From an uncultured Oscillospiraceae bacterium (GTDB taxonomy: Bacteria; Bacillota; Clostridia; Oscillospirales; Ruminococcaceae): DNA of 47,577 nt. Both the position numbers and the translations under genes were made by a program. Location of the stretch: the NCBI GenBank assembly GCA_904397845.1, contig CAJFOX010000010.1:1-47577 (forward strand), in the 5' to 3' direction. The notes beneath the pieces were generated by a model that made no database searches, was not told the DNA's origin, and saw nothing but the letters and a program-made list of their open reading frames with translations. Positions 33,914-41,997 of this stretch are shown here, in pieces (the first letter of the stretch is position 1; every line of letters starts with the position of its first letter).

Positions 33914-34983
33914 AGCATTTCCTCCTTTTTAAAATCGGTATACGGGTCCATCTCAATATCGGAAAAAGAGCTCATCTGCTCATATACCGCAAGCCCCAGA
34001 TCCAAAACCGGGAATAGCGCTACCGCGCCGGTTCCCTCCCCCAGACACATTCCCGCATGAAGAACCGCACGCTGGCCCAACGCGTCTAACAGCATCTGTC
34101 CGGCAGGCTCCGCCGATACATGGGAAGCGAGCATATACTCTGCGCAGGCCGGACAAAGCCGAATTGCCACCAAAGCCGCCGCCGCGGAAATGAACCCATC
34201 AATTACCACCGGAACGCCGGCGGAGGCGCCCCCCAAAAAAGCGCCTGCAATTCCTGCCAGATCCAATCCACCGACTTTGGACAGTACATCCAAAGGATCG
34301 CCGGCATCCGGCCGGTTGCGCGCAATGCCGCGCCGGATAGCGTCTACTTTCCGGACGAGCCCCGCCGCAGGAAGCCCCGCTCCCACGCCAGTCACCTCGG
34401 CGGGGTCACGCTCCAGCAAAACCGCTGTTACTGCCGCGCTGGTCGTTGTGTTTCCGATCCCCATTTCTCCAGTAGCGATCGCCCGATATCCCCGCTTTGC
34501 CAGCCGTCTTGCCAGACGAATCCCGGTTTCCAGCGCCCGAACCGCTTCTTCCCGTTCCATGGCGGGCCCCTGGGTCAAATCACCGGTTCCCATCCGGATT
34601 TTCTCCTGTAAAAGGCCGGGTATTTTCATTTCTCTGGACACGCCGATATCCACCGGTATCAGGTCAACGCCAGCTTTTTTCGCCATAACGCAGGCGCTGG
34701 TCTGCCCTTTTGTAAAGTTTTCCGCTACGATCGCGGTTACGCTCTGATCTGTCTGCGTCACCCCCTGAGCCACCACGCCGTTATCTGCGCAAAAAACCAA
34801 AAGCGCTCTCGGCGAAACCGATACCCGCGCTGTCCGTTGGATCCCGGCGATGCGGATGACCGCCTCTTCCAATAGCCCCAGGCCGTGCAATGGCTTGGCA
34901 ATGCTGTCCCAACGCCGGGCCGCCTGCTCCATAGCCGCCGCATCCAACGGCCGAATAGAATGGATTGTTTCTTGTAAATTCAT
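33898..34983 (-). CDS. cobT: Nicotinate-nucleotide--dimethylbenzimidazole phosphoribosyltransferase
   Basis: 361 residues, the standard CobT length. Family landmarks are KPLHGLGLLEE, FCADNGVVAQGV, GEMGIGNTTTSAA and the C-terminal CLGEGTGAV with the catalytic Glu. It makes alpha-ribazole phosphate from the lower ligand base. ATG 34983 overlaps the cbiA stop (ATGA) and follows AAAGGAG. The frame stays open further upstream but inside cbiA. Confidence 0.96.
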   Translation of the reverse strand: MNLQETIHSIRPLDAAAMEQAARRWDSIAKPLHGLGLLEEAVIRIAGIQRTARVSVSPRALLVFCADNGVVAQGVTQTDQSVTAIVAENFTKGQTSACVMAKKAGVDLIPVDIGVSREMKIPGLLQEKIRMGTGDLTQGPAMEREEAVRALETGIRLARRLAKRGYRAIATGEMGIGNTTTSAAVTAVLLERDPAEVTGVGAGLPAAGLVRKVDAIRRGIARNRPDAGDPLDVLSKVGGLDLAGIAGAFLGGASAGVPVVIDGFISAAAALVAIRLCPACAEYMLASHVSAEPAGQMLLDALGQRAVLHAGMCLGEGTGAVALFPVLDLGLAVYEQMSSFSDIEMDPYTDFKKEEMLCSHS

Positions 34984-36353
34984 GCTTCCCGCTCCTTTTG
35001 ATACGCAGCGCATTGGCCCAGAAAACGGGCCGCCGCATCCGGATTGCTCCAAAAATGCAGATGAGGGTATCCCGCATACAACCGAGGACCGGACTGAACG
35101 CAAAGGTATTCCCCTTTCCTCTTTCGAGCCAAAAACCCTTCGCCATTTTGTGTTGTTTCCGAATAATGGAAGGAATGTCCTCTGATTGTCCCGCCTTCTG
35201 GACAAAGCATCTGCTCCCGGCGGGACAAAAGATCCACATAGCCAAACCGGATCAGCCGATCGGTCATTTTCCCTTCACCGGGCAGTGCGCCCGCCATCGG
35301 GAAAGTCCTGCCGTTCTTATCGGCCAGCGATTGCTGCAGATACAAAAACCCACCGCATTCGGCAATCACCGGCATGTCGTTTTTGACGGCATTTCGCACT
35401 GCCCGGCGCATTGCCCCGTTTTCCGCCAGCAGCTGTGCATATAATTCGGGATAACCGCCGCCCAAGTACAGGCCATCCAATCTTTCCGGCAAATCCGGAT
35501 CACGCAGCGGCGAAAAGAACACCAATTCGGCGCCAATCGCCTTCAACAGTTCCAGATTATCCGCGTAATAAAAGCAGAACGCCTCATCCCACGCGACACC
35601 GATTCTCACTGGATGCCGAAGCGGCGAAGGAAGGCGAGGGGAGACGTATCCCAGCGGGCCTGCGGACCGCGCCAGTGCCAAAATGCTGTCTAAATCCAGC
35701 GTTTTTTCGGCGGTCTGCGCTAAGAGCTGCATTTTCTCTCTTAAATTTTCAACTTCTCCAGCGGTCACTAATCCGAGATGGCGGCTTTCCACCGCTGCCT
35801 GCGGTACCAGTGGGAAATATCCCAAAGCCTGCAGCCCCATTTCTCGGGCCATCTTTGCGTACGCTGGATACATCCCTTCAGATGCGCCGTTAAAAATAAC
35901 GCCTGCCAGCCGGTTGGGAGCAAAATGGACAAATCCTGATAACATCGCTGCTGCCGAAAGGCTCATGCCGCGGACATTGGCTACTAAGATCTCCGGCGTT
36001 TCGGTCACCATGGCCAGATGATTGGAGGACCCCTCCTGGGAATCCCCGCCAATACCGTCGTACATCCCCATAACCCCTTCGATTACAGAAATTTCCGCAC
36101 CGGCAGCGGCTTGGCAGAACAGGTACCGAACGGTATCTGTCCCACAGAAAAACAGATCCAAATTGCGAGAGGGTGCGCCGATTACTTTCTGATGAAACAT
36201 GGGGTCGATGTAATCCGGCCCGCACTTAAAAGAAGACACCGCTATTCCACGATTGCAAAACGCCTGCAACAGCGCGCATGTGACAGTGGTTTTTCCACAT
36301 CCGCTTCCGGTGCCAATGACTGCAACCCGGGACGGATTTGCCGTTTTTTTCAT
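34980..36353 (-). CDS. cbiA: Cobyrinate a,c-diamide synthase
   Basis: 457 residues. The N-terminal P-loop is GTGSGCGKTTVTCAL; the C-terminal amidotransferase domain has its nucleophile in VIAECGGFLYLQ and a distal GHSFHYSE region. It amidates carboxylates a and c with glutamine and ATP. The start overlaps the stop of the precorrin-6A reductase gene by four bases and has GAGGGG upstream. Confidence 0.96.
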   Translation of the reverse strand: MKKTANPSRVAVIGTGSGCGKTTVTCALLQAFCNRGIAVSSFKCGPDYIDPMFHQKVIGAPSRNLDLFFCGTDTVRYLFCQAAAGAEISVIEGVMGMYDGIGGDSQEGSSNHLAMVTETPEILVANVRGMSLSAAAMLSGFVHFAPNRLAGVIFNGASEGMYPAYAKMAREMGLQALGYFPLVPQAAVESRHLGLVTAGEVENLREKMQLLAQTAEKTLDLDSILALARSAGPLGYVSPRLPSPLRHPVRIGVAWDEAFCFYYADNLELLKAIGAELVFFSPLRDPDLPERLDGLYLGGGYPELYAQLLAENGAMRRAVRNAVKNDMPVIAECGGFLYLQQSLADKNGRTFPMAGALPGEGKMTDRLIRFGYVDLLSRREQMLCPEGGTIRGHSFHYSETTQNGEGFLARKRKGEYLCVQSGPRLYAGYPHLHFWSNPDAAARFLGQCAAYQKEREA

Positions 36354-37132
36354 CCTTTTCCCCTCTTTTCTCCCACTATCCGATGATCCAGCAGATATGC
36401 CTGTACCTGATTGAAAGAAAATCCATCCTCCTCTGGCCGCCGGATAACCAAAACCTGAACCCCCGCACGCCGGGCAGCTTCCATCTTTTCCTCAAATCCC
36501 CCGGCGGAACCAGAATTTTTCGTCACCAGAAAACGACACTGAAACTCCCGCAGGGCCGCATAGGTAAAATCAGCAGAAAAAGGGCCTTGCATACACAAAA
36601 GATTCCTCCCCGTCACCCCCGCCCGGCGGCAGGCGGCGATGGAATCCTCTGCCGGCAAAATCCGGGCAAAGATCCTCTTTTGATCTTTGTTTAACGGCGC
36701 AAATACATCAATCTCCCGGCTTCCAATGGTGAGCAGGATATTCCCCTGTGTATTTGCCAGATATGCCGCTGCTTTCTGTGCAGACGCAAACTCCAGCGCG
36801 CCGCTTTGGTCACCCAGGTCCCGCAAAAGCCGCAGGTAGCGAATTCCCTGCCGGAAGCAGGCCTGTTTTATATTGGCTGTAACTTCTTTGGCATAAGGAT
36901 GGGTCGCATCGATCACCAGCGAAAAGGCACCGCTTTGCAGCCAGTGTTCTATCTTCTCCTCATTCGCCCTCCCCACCCGGACGGACGAATCCCAAACGTG
37001 ATCCAGCACCTGCACACCGTAACTGCTGGCAACTGAGAGAACGACCGGGATGCGGTTTACATGGCAAAAATCATAAAGTTTATGTCCTTCGGCAGTCCCG
37101 CCGAACAGCAATACCGCTTCGCCCTTGTTCAT
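36350..37132 (-). CDS. cbiJ: Precorrin-6A/cobalt-precorrin-6A reductase
   Basis: 260 residues with the family start LLFGGTAEGHKL (nucleotide-binding), the DATHPYAKEVTANI motif and ending features NSGSAGGFEEKMEAA and VIRRP. It reduces the macrocycle at C18-C19 with a nicotinamide cofactor. ATG 37132 follows AAAGGAG by seven bases. Its first 53 bases overlap the C-terminal extension of the ABC ATPase gene. Confidence 0.95.
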   Translation of the reverse strand: MNKGEAVLLFGGTAEGHKLYDFCHVNRIPVVLSVASSYGVQVLDHVWDSSVRVGRANEEKIEHWLQSGAFSLVIDATHPYAKEVTANIKQACFRQGIRYLRLLRDLGDQSGALEFASAQKAAAYLANTQGNILLTIGSREIDVFAPLNKDQKRIFARILPAEDSIAACRRAGVTGRNLLCMQGPFSADFTYAALREFQCRFLVTKNSGSAGGFEEKMEAARRAGVQVLVIRRPEEDGFSFNQVQAYLLDHRIVGEKRGKG

Positions 37133-38279
37133 CCGGCAGCTCCTTTCCAATGGGTGTTTTCGACTCCAGCAGCGCCCTGTATTCTGAGGTGGACACAACC
37201 TTTTTTCCGGCAGCCGCCAGCTTCCGCACCAAAGCCCGATTTTCCGCCTGAAAATCCCCCTCTGGCAAATCCGCCGCCACGATCAGGCCATAGTCCATCG
37301 CTTGTGAAAAAGCCTGTTCGGCCTGTTCCGGTGTCACCGGAAGATAGGGCTTCTGGGTTACCATGGAAACTCCCATGGCCCGTCCCAAGGCAAACAGCAG
37401 GTCGTTTTGATGCAGCACCCCCGCGGCAAACCCCTTCTGTCTCCGGTTCAGCTCCCGGAACAAATAAACGGTGTTCTCATCTGCGCCGGCAAAAAATACG
37501 TCTTCCCCCTTGGCTGCAGGAAACTCCACCAACCCCATCACCGGATCAAACTGCCGGCCGGAAAAGCCATAAAGCTCCTCTATGGCGCTGCTCTGGACAA
37601 TGTCTCCCGTGTCGCCGCATGCCAGGATTCGATCACCTTTGACCAGGACCAGCCGGTCGCAGCATTTGACCGCAAGATCCGGCTCGTGCAGGGTGCAGAT
37701 AACTGTTTTTCCCTCCTGGACGCACTGGGTTCGCAGTGTTTGCAGCACTTCCATCTTATAAAAGATATCCAAATGGCTGGTAGGCTCGTCCAACAGCAGT
37801 ACCGGTGTGCTCTGACAAAGCCCCCGGGCAATCAGCACCTTTTGCTTCTGTCCATCGCTGAGCTGGTTAAACAGCCGGTTCCGCAACTCCCATGCGTCGC
37901 AGGCTTCCAGGCTTTCCCGTACGCGACGCCGATCCTCTTCGGCCAGCAATCCGAAAAAACCCGTATGGGGATTGCGCCCCATGGCAGCTACATCCCAAAC
38001 AGTGCAGTTTTCCAGGCTGATCCGATCCGTAAGCACGGCGGACACCTCTTTCGCATACCGGACGCCGTTGATCTGCCGGACGTCTTCCCCGCCAAAACGG
38101 ATGACGCCCCCCAGCGGTTTGATGATCCGGGCGATGGTTTTTAACAGCGTCGTCTTACCCGCGCCGTTAGAACCCAAAATACAGGTCATCTTTCCCTGTA
38201 AAAAAGAAAGGTCGATTTTTTGGATCAACGGCTGCCCGCCATAGCCGATATCCACCTGTTCCAGCTTCAACTGTTCCAT
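37080..38279 (-). CDS. btuD: B12/iron-siderophore type ABC ATPase with C-terminal extension
   Basis: 399 residues. The first ~250 are a normal FecE/BtuD ATPase: Walker A GSNGAGKTTL, signature LSDGQKQKV, Walker B LLLDEPTSHLD, H-loop CTLHEPDLA. The last ~150 residues form an added alpha/beta-looking domain (DVFFAGADENTVYLFRELN, YGLIVAADLPEG, KKVVSTSEYRALLES) with no named function; it may bind nucleotide or corrinoid. It is the importer ATPase of the btuFCD set. AAAGGAGG precedes the ATG. The 3' end overlaps cbiJ by 53 bases. Confidence 0.9.
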   Translation of the reverse strand: MEQLKLEQVDIGYGGQPLIQKIDLSFLQGKMTCILGSNGAGKTTLLKTIARIIKPLGGVIRFGGEDVRQINGVRYAKEVSAVLTDRISLENCTVWDVAAMGRNPHTGFFGLLAEEDRRRVRESLEACDAWELRNRLFNQLSDGQKQKVLIARGLCQSTPVLLLDEPTSHLDIFYKMEVLQTLRTQCVQEGKTVICTLHEPDLAVKCCDRLVLVKGDRILACGDTGDIVQSSAIEELYGFSGRQFDPVMGLVEFPAAKGEDVFFAGADENTVYLFRELNRRQKGFAAGVLHQNDLLFALGRAMGVSMVTQKPYLPVTPEQAEQAFSQAMDYGLIVAADLPEGDFQAENRALVRKLAAAGKKVVSTSEYRALLESKTPIGKELPDEQGRSGIAVRRDCRRT

Positions 38280-38293
38280 TACGGCCTCCTTTT

Positions 38294-39319
38294 CTATTCA
38301 TGCTTATTTTTTTTCATCAGAAGATATAAAACAATGGGTACCCCAACATAAGCCGTCACCGTGCCAATCGCCAGCTCATTGGGCGCAATGATCGTTCGGG
38401 AAACCAAATCGCATCCCACGCCGAAGATACCGCCGCACAGGATGCAGGAGGGAATCAGTACCCGGGAATCGTCCGTTTTTAAAATCATCCTGCAGATATG
38501 CGGTACACTCATTCCAATAAAGGATACCGGGCCGGCAAAAGCGGTGACCACCGCTGTTAAAAGGCCCGAAATCAGAATAATCGCCACCCGCAGCACTTTG
38601 ACATTGACCCCCATGGTCACAGCGTACGGCTCTCCCATGCGCAAAGCGTTGAGGTTTTTTCCCAGCAGAAAAGACAATGCAAACAGCACGGAACAGACCA
38701 GCACCAATACATAAATCTTGGGCCAGGTCATCAGGCCGAAGCTGCCCATGGTCCAGCGGGTAAAATCTGCAATGCTGCTGTCATCCGAAAAAGCGACCAG
38801 AAGCCCTACTAAGGCCGAGCAAAAATATCCCACCATCATCCCTACAATCAGCAGGGTTGTCACGCTGCGCACCCGGGCGGAAAACAGCAGCATCAGCGCC
38901 ATAACAGCCAAGGCGCCGGCCAGCGCACCCAGGAACAAGACCCAGGGGTTCGTCACATAAAAGCCAGCCATTACGCCACCCAGCAGCATAATGCCCACCG
39001 CCAGACGCGCGCCGGACGAAATTCCAAGGATATACGGGTCCGCAATTGGATTTTGGAACAGGATCTGCAAAAGCAGGCCGGATAAAGAAAGCGCCGCGCC
39101 GCCGAACATGCTGGCGAGCACCCGGGACAGGCGCATATTCCAGACAATGATATAGGCCGGGTCGGCAGGATCCACCTTTCCGAACAATACCTGTAACACA
39201 GTTTCCGGCGGAAGATATACAGAACCGATGCCGATGGCAAAAACCGCTAAAACCGCCAGTAACAGCAGCGAAAACGCTGCTGTTACTCTGGATTTTCTTC
39301 TGATATTCCTGCTTTCCAT
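38294..39319 (-). CDS. btuC: FecCD/BtuC-type permease
   Basis: 341 residues with about ten membrane helices and the BtuC-family signatures RLSRVLASMFGGAALSLSG and GAFSGG-equivalent regions, plus GISSGARLA and FAGPVSFIGMSVPHICR. It forms the membrane channel of the corrinoid importer. ATG 39319 starts four bases after the stop of the binding-protein gene; no strong ribosome site is visible, so coupling to upstream translation is likely. Confidence 0.94.
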   Translation of the reverse strand: MESRNIRRKSRVTAAFSLLLLAVLAVFAIGIGSVYLPPETVLQVLFGKVDPADPAYIIVWNMRLSRVLASMFGGAALSLSGLLLQILFQNPIADPYILGISSGARLAVGIMLLGGVMAGFYVTNPWVLFLGALAGALAVMALMLLFSARVRSVTTLLIVGMMVGYFCSALVGLLVAFSDDSSIADFTRWTMGSFGLMTWPKIYVLVLVCSVLFALSFLLGKNLNALRMGEPYAVTMGVNVKVLRVAIILISGLLTAVVTAFAGPVSFIGMSVPHICRMILKTDDSRVLIPSCILCGGIFGVGCDLVSRTIIAPNELAIGTVTAYVGVPIVLYLLMKKNKHE

Positions 39320-39323
39320 ACAC

Positions 39324-40541
39324 TTATTCGACCCAGAATGCAATGATTTTGTCCTTATCCGCATCCGGCACGTCGGAGAATAAATCCGGGTACAGGCAGG
39401 CCGCCATGGAACGGATAATTTCCGCCGCATTAGCCGTATCCTGCGCCCAGTCATAACCGACGACATAACAGTCGCGGCTGGCAAAAGCCGGCGCGCTGGA
39501 AAAGTCCACCTGGCCCTCCTTGTTAAAATAGGTCATGTCCTTGGCGTCCTGGTAAGAATTGAGGGAAACGCCCATCACGATTTTATCCGCTTCGTTCATC
39601 AAAAGCAGGAAATCTTCATTGGAGAGCTTTACGGAATTGCCTTCGCTGCCTTGAGGAAATAAAAGCTGTCCGCCGGCCGCGGAAACGATGGAATTGACAT
39701 AGTCCTCATCGGTACGCACATTGAAATGCGGTGCGCTGGAACTGTGTGTATACCATAAAACAGACGGATGCTCCTCAGCCGACTGCACCTTGGCCAGCAC
39801 CTCGTCCACCTGCGCCTTGTTGTCCCGGATAAAATCCCGGGCCTGCTGATCCTTGTTTACGAAAGCGCCGATCAATTCAATCCACTGGGCCCGACCCATA
39901 TAATCCTCTTCGGCAAAATCTCCAAAATAAACACACAAAAGACCGCTTTCTTCCAACTTCTGCGCCACCTCTACGTCACTGGACATGCCGCCGACAAAAA
40001 TCACCTGCGGCGCCAGCGAGGCGATCTGTTCCTGATCCAGGCTGGAGCTGGTCCCTACATAAACCGTTGAACCGTCTTCCAGCGCAGTTTTTAAAGAATC
40101 CACGTAACAGCTTTCCGGTTTGATGGAGCAGCCCTTCACCACGTCCACCGCATCCAAATTGGCAAAGTGGCCCGCGTGGGAGCTGGCCAACGTAACTACC
40201 GATGTCACCTCCCCCTCGATTTTCGCGTCCCATTGAGCATCCAACGGTTCTGCCGCGCCATCCGGCAGCAGAAGGATCCGCTGCGCCGCAGCGGCAGTGC
40301 TGGCGGTTGCTTCAATGTGGGTATCAATGATTTTCGCCCCACCCTCATAGTACTCGATGGAAAACCCTTTGGCATATTCCGGCACATAGGTCTCGATCAG
40401 TTCCCCCGGCTGTACCGCTGCGGAAGACAGCACATCTTCCGGTTCGGAATTTTCCCGTTGGGAGGAAACAACCGTATTCCCGCAGGCAGACAGCAACAGG
40501 CATAGCGCCGTCAATACAACCAATACTTTCAGCTTCATCAT
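39324..40541 (-). CDS. btuF: Corrinoid-type substrate-binding lipoprotein
   Basis: 405 residues. A lipoprotein signal ends at LLSAC (Cys near residue 20). The rest is a periplasmic-binding fold of the BtuF/FepB class: APQVIFVGG and the long linker helix FVNKDQQARDFIRDNKAQVDEVL are visible. Assignment to corrinoids rather than siderophores rests on the cobalamin riboswitch directly upstream and the cobalamin genes downstream. ATG 40541 (or 40538) follows AAGGAG. First gene of the operon. Confidence 0.92.
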   Translation of the reverse strand: MMKLKVLVVLTALCLLLSACGNTVVSSQRENSEPEDVLSSAAVQPGELIETYVPEYAKGFSIEYYEGGAKIIDTHIEATASTAAAAQRILLLPDGAAEPLDAQWDAKIEGEVTSVVTLASSHAGHFANLDAVDVVKGCSIKPESCYVDSLKTALEDGSTVYVGTSSSLDQEQIASLAPQVIFVGGMSSDVEVAQKLEESGLLCVYFGDFAEEDYMGRAQWIELIGAFVNKDQQARDFIRDNKAQVDEVLAKVQSAEEHPSVLWYTHSSSAPHFNVRTDEDYVNSIVSAAGGQLLFPQGSEGNSVKLSNEDFLLLMNEADKIVMGVSLNSYQDAKDMTYFNKEGQVDFSSAPAFASRDCYVVGYDWAQDTANAAEIIRSMAACLYPDLFSDVPDADKDKIIAFWVE

Positions 40542-40578
40542 AAAATTTGACTCCTTTTTTCTTTTCCGCATGCGGGCA

Positions 40579-40609
40579 TAAAAAAAGCCGTATGCGCACA
40601 GCATACAGC
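40579..40609 (-). terminator. Riboswitch-controlled terminator
   Basis: On the minus strand GCTGTATGC, loop TGTGC, GCATACGGC, then a T-run. It lies about 100 bases downstream of the cobalamin aptamer and 38 bases before btuF. An 8-base segment of its stem (TGCGCATA on minus, 40598-40591) is exactly complementary to TATGCGCA upstream (40652-40645), a candidate antiterminator pairing. Confidence 0.85.
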
Positions 40610-40706
40610 GATCCGTTTTCAGGAAAGCAAATTTCGCGCAGCATTGCGCATAAAACCGCCTTTCCTTTTATCAAACATCCTCTGTTTCCGCGCAGAAATG
40701 TGATAT

Positions 40707-40876
40707 CAGTAAGGGCAGGTATTCTGGCTTATGGATCAAAATGGGCTTTCCCCTTCCCAGCCTTGCGGCCAGTGGCATTACGAAAGCCCACTCCCCATTT
40801 ACAGCAGCGGGACTGCGCGGGATTTTCACCCGTCTTCCCTCTTTCGTTCCAGCAATCAAGCCGGAAACCCTTACCG
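40707..40876 (-). ncRNA. Cobalamin riboswitch aptamer
   Basis: On the minus strand the conserved core is plain: GAGGGAAGACGGGTGAAAAT, then CCCGCGCAGTCCCGCTGCTG with TAA, and the B12 box region GCCACTGG...AAGGCTGGGAAGG. GGTAAGGG at the 5' end pairs with CCCTTACT at the 3' end as P1. It controls the btuFCD-cob operon through the terminator at 40579-40609. Ligand (adenosyl- or other cobalamin) is not readable from sequence. Confidence 0.97.
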
Positions 40877-40882
40877 TTGTTA

Positions 40883-40911
40883 AGTGTATCCGAATTATCA
40901 AAATTTGTCAA
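40883..40911 (-). promoter_or_regulatory. Promoter of the cobalamin operon
   Basis: On the minus strand TTGACA (40911-40906), exactly 17 bases, TACACT (40888-40883). The -35 box is formed by the last sense codons of the Crp/Fnr gene (Val-Asp-Lys). The predicted RNA start (~40876) is at the 5' strand of riboswitch P1. Confidence 0.85.
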
Positions 40912-41581
40912 CTATTCCCGCTTCCGCCAAAAAAGATTCATTCAAAAGAATCTGCCGCCCTTTCGCTTGCAGCAGGCCGTCCTGCTTGATTTTCCTCAGT
41001 TCCCGCATCATGGCGCTGCGGTCAGCGCAAATGTATTCCCCCAAGGCGCTGTAAGAAAACGGAAGGCAGAATTCCCTCCCGCCGGCTTTCAGCGCCTGCA
41101 GCAGAAAGTAAGCGGACAGCTTTTCCCGAATCGTCCGCCGGCTGAGTACTTCCACCCGTTCACTGAGCGCCATTGCCTTTTTACGCATCAGCCCAAACAT
41201 GTTCTCCACCAGGCGGCTGTGATGCTCACACGCCTTTTCACAGCGCTTTGTAATCTGGCCATAGCGGATCAGCGCCACAGCACATTCCTGGTCACACTGC
41301 ACCCAGATGCTGTCCAAGCCCACGCAGGGGAACGCCATCATTTCACCGAATACGTCTCCCGGCTCCAGATGCTCCAGCACCGTCCGGCTTCCGTCCTGAT
41401 CCATCCGCACCAGGCTCGCCTTCCCCTGCTGCAAAATCCCCACCTGATCGTTTCCGCTGCCGTATTCGAAAATCGTCTGCCCAGCGGCAAACCGCCGGAT
41501 CTGAACGCCGAAGCAATCCATCATGGCCCGGCATTCCTGCTCTTTGATCCCTTCAAAAAGAGAAATATTGGAAAAATTCAT
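40898..41581 (-). CDS. Crp/Fnr-family transcription regulator (copy 1)
   Basis: 227 residues: cyclic-nucleotide-binding-like sensor domain (1-120), dimer helix, and winged helix DNA-binding domain with helix-turn-helix at ~176-203 (recognition helix around DRSAMMRELRKI). Nine cysteines are present (17, 23, 86, 96, 100, 114, 118, 172, 185) but not the N-terminal FNR-type cluster motif, so the signal may be haem, thiol or another cluster. AGGAG precedes ATG 41581. It is divergent from the NrdD-like/rubredoxin genes, with a palindrome between them. No terminator separates it from the cobalamin operon. Confidence 0.9.
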   Translation of the reverse strand: MNFSNISLFEGIKEQECRAMMDCFGVQIRRFAAGQTIFEYGSGNDQVGILQQGKASLVRMDQDGSRTVLEHLEPGDVFGEMMAFPCVGLDSIWVQCDQECAVALIRYGQITKRCEKACEHHSRLVENMFGLMRKKAMALSERVEVLSRRTIREKLSAYFLLQALKAGGREFCLPFSYSALGEYICADRSAMMRELRKIKQDGLLQAKGRQILLNESFLAEAGIVDKF

Positions 41582-41598
41582 AAAAACTCCTATAAAAA

Positions 41599-41612
41599 GT
41601 TGCATTTGCAAC
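41599..41612. promoter_or_regulatory. Palindromic Crp/Fnr-type operator (class II position)
   Basis: GTTGCA-TT-TGCAAC, a perfect inverted repeat centred at 41605.5. With an extended -10 box TGATATAAT (41632-41640) and a predicted start near 41647, the centre is at -41.5 for the plus-strand genes, the standard site for class II activation. It also lies 18-31 bases before the divergent regulator's start codon, so autoregulation is possible. Confidence 0.7.
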
Positions 41613-41631
41613 ATGTATACTGTTTTTTTTA

Positions 41632-41640
41632 TGATATAAT
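41632..41640 (+). promoter_or_regulatory. Extended -10 promoter of the NrdD-like/rubredoxin genes
   Basis: TGATATAAT with no recognisable -35 hexamer at the right distance, as expected for an activator-dependent promoter. The leader to ATG 41682 is about 35 bases. Confidence 0.7.
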
Positions 41641-41681
41641 AAAACCAGTAAAAAGTAAAGAATGTAAAAAGGAGGCATTTT

Positions 41682-41972
41682 ATGATTCCTGTACATGTAA
41701 GCGGCGGGGAGCTTTCTGCTGAAGAAAAGAAGGCCTACATTGACCGCGCCAGAGAAAAATATCCGGACAAGCAGCTTGCCGGTATCGACATCACAGTAGA
41801 CGGGGACTATGTTGATCTGCATTATCGTTTTGAGCCTGTCCCCTTTGAGCGGATCCGCCGGATCACCGGCTACCTGGTCGGCACTATGGATCGGTGGAAC
41901 AATGCAAAAAAAGCGGAAGAAGCCGATCGTGTGAAGCATGATACGGCCTCAAATATGGAACACTTATCTTAA
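41682..41972 (+). CDS. Stand-alone NrdD-type glycyl-radical C-terminal domain protein
   Basis: 96 residues. Residues 59-86 read [14 protein letters not shown]...DRVKH. They line up with the C-terminal glycyl-radical segment of class III ribonucleotide reductase (E. coli NrdD: RRVCGYLG...FNAGKQEE...RRVKH), placing Gly63 at the position of the radical-bearing Gly681. The zinc-binding Cys pairs that precede this segment in NrdD are absent; the first 50 residues are instead a small alpha/beta unit. I infer a spare radical domain or NrdD-associated factor. Such short proteins are sometimes labelled anaerobic ribonucleotide reductase although they cannot be complete enzymes. GGAGG lies before the ATG; rubredoxin follows at 25 bases. 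Confidence 0.75.
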   Translation: MIPVHVSGGELSAEEKKAYIDRAREKYPDKQLAGIDITVDGDYVDLHYRFEPVPFERIRRITGYLVGTMDRWNNAKKAEEADRVKHDTASNMEHLS

Positions 41973-41997
41973 AATCATAAAAAAGGAGTTAAAAAAC

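Noticed and set aside
40345-40674. Possible leader peptide gene between the B12 riboswitch and btuF
   Set aside because: The frame runs through the terminator hairpin and into btuF in another frame; the region is explained by the riboswitch expression platform.
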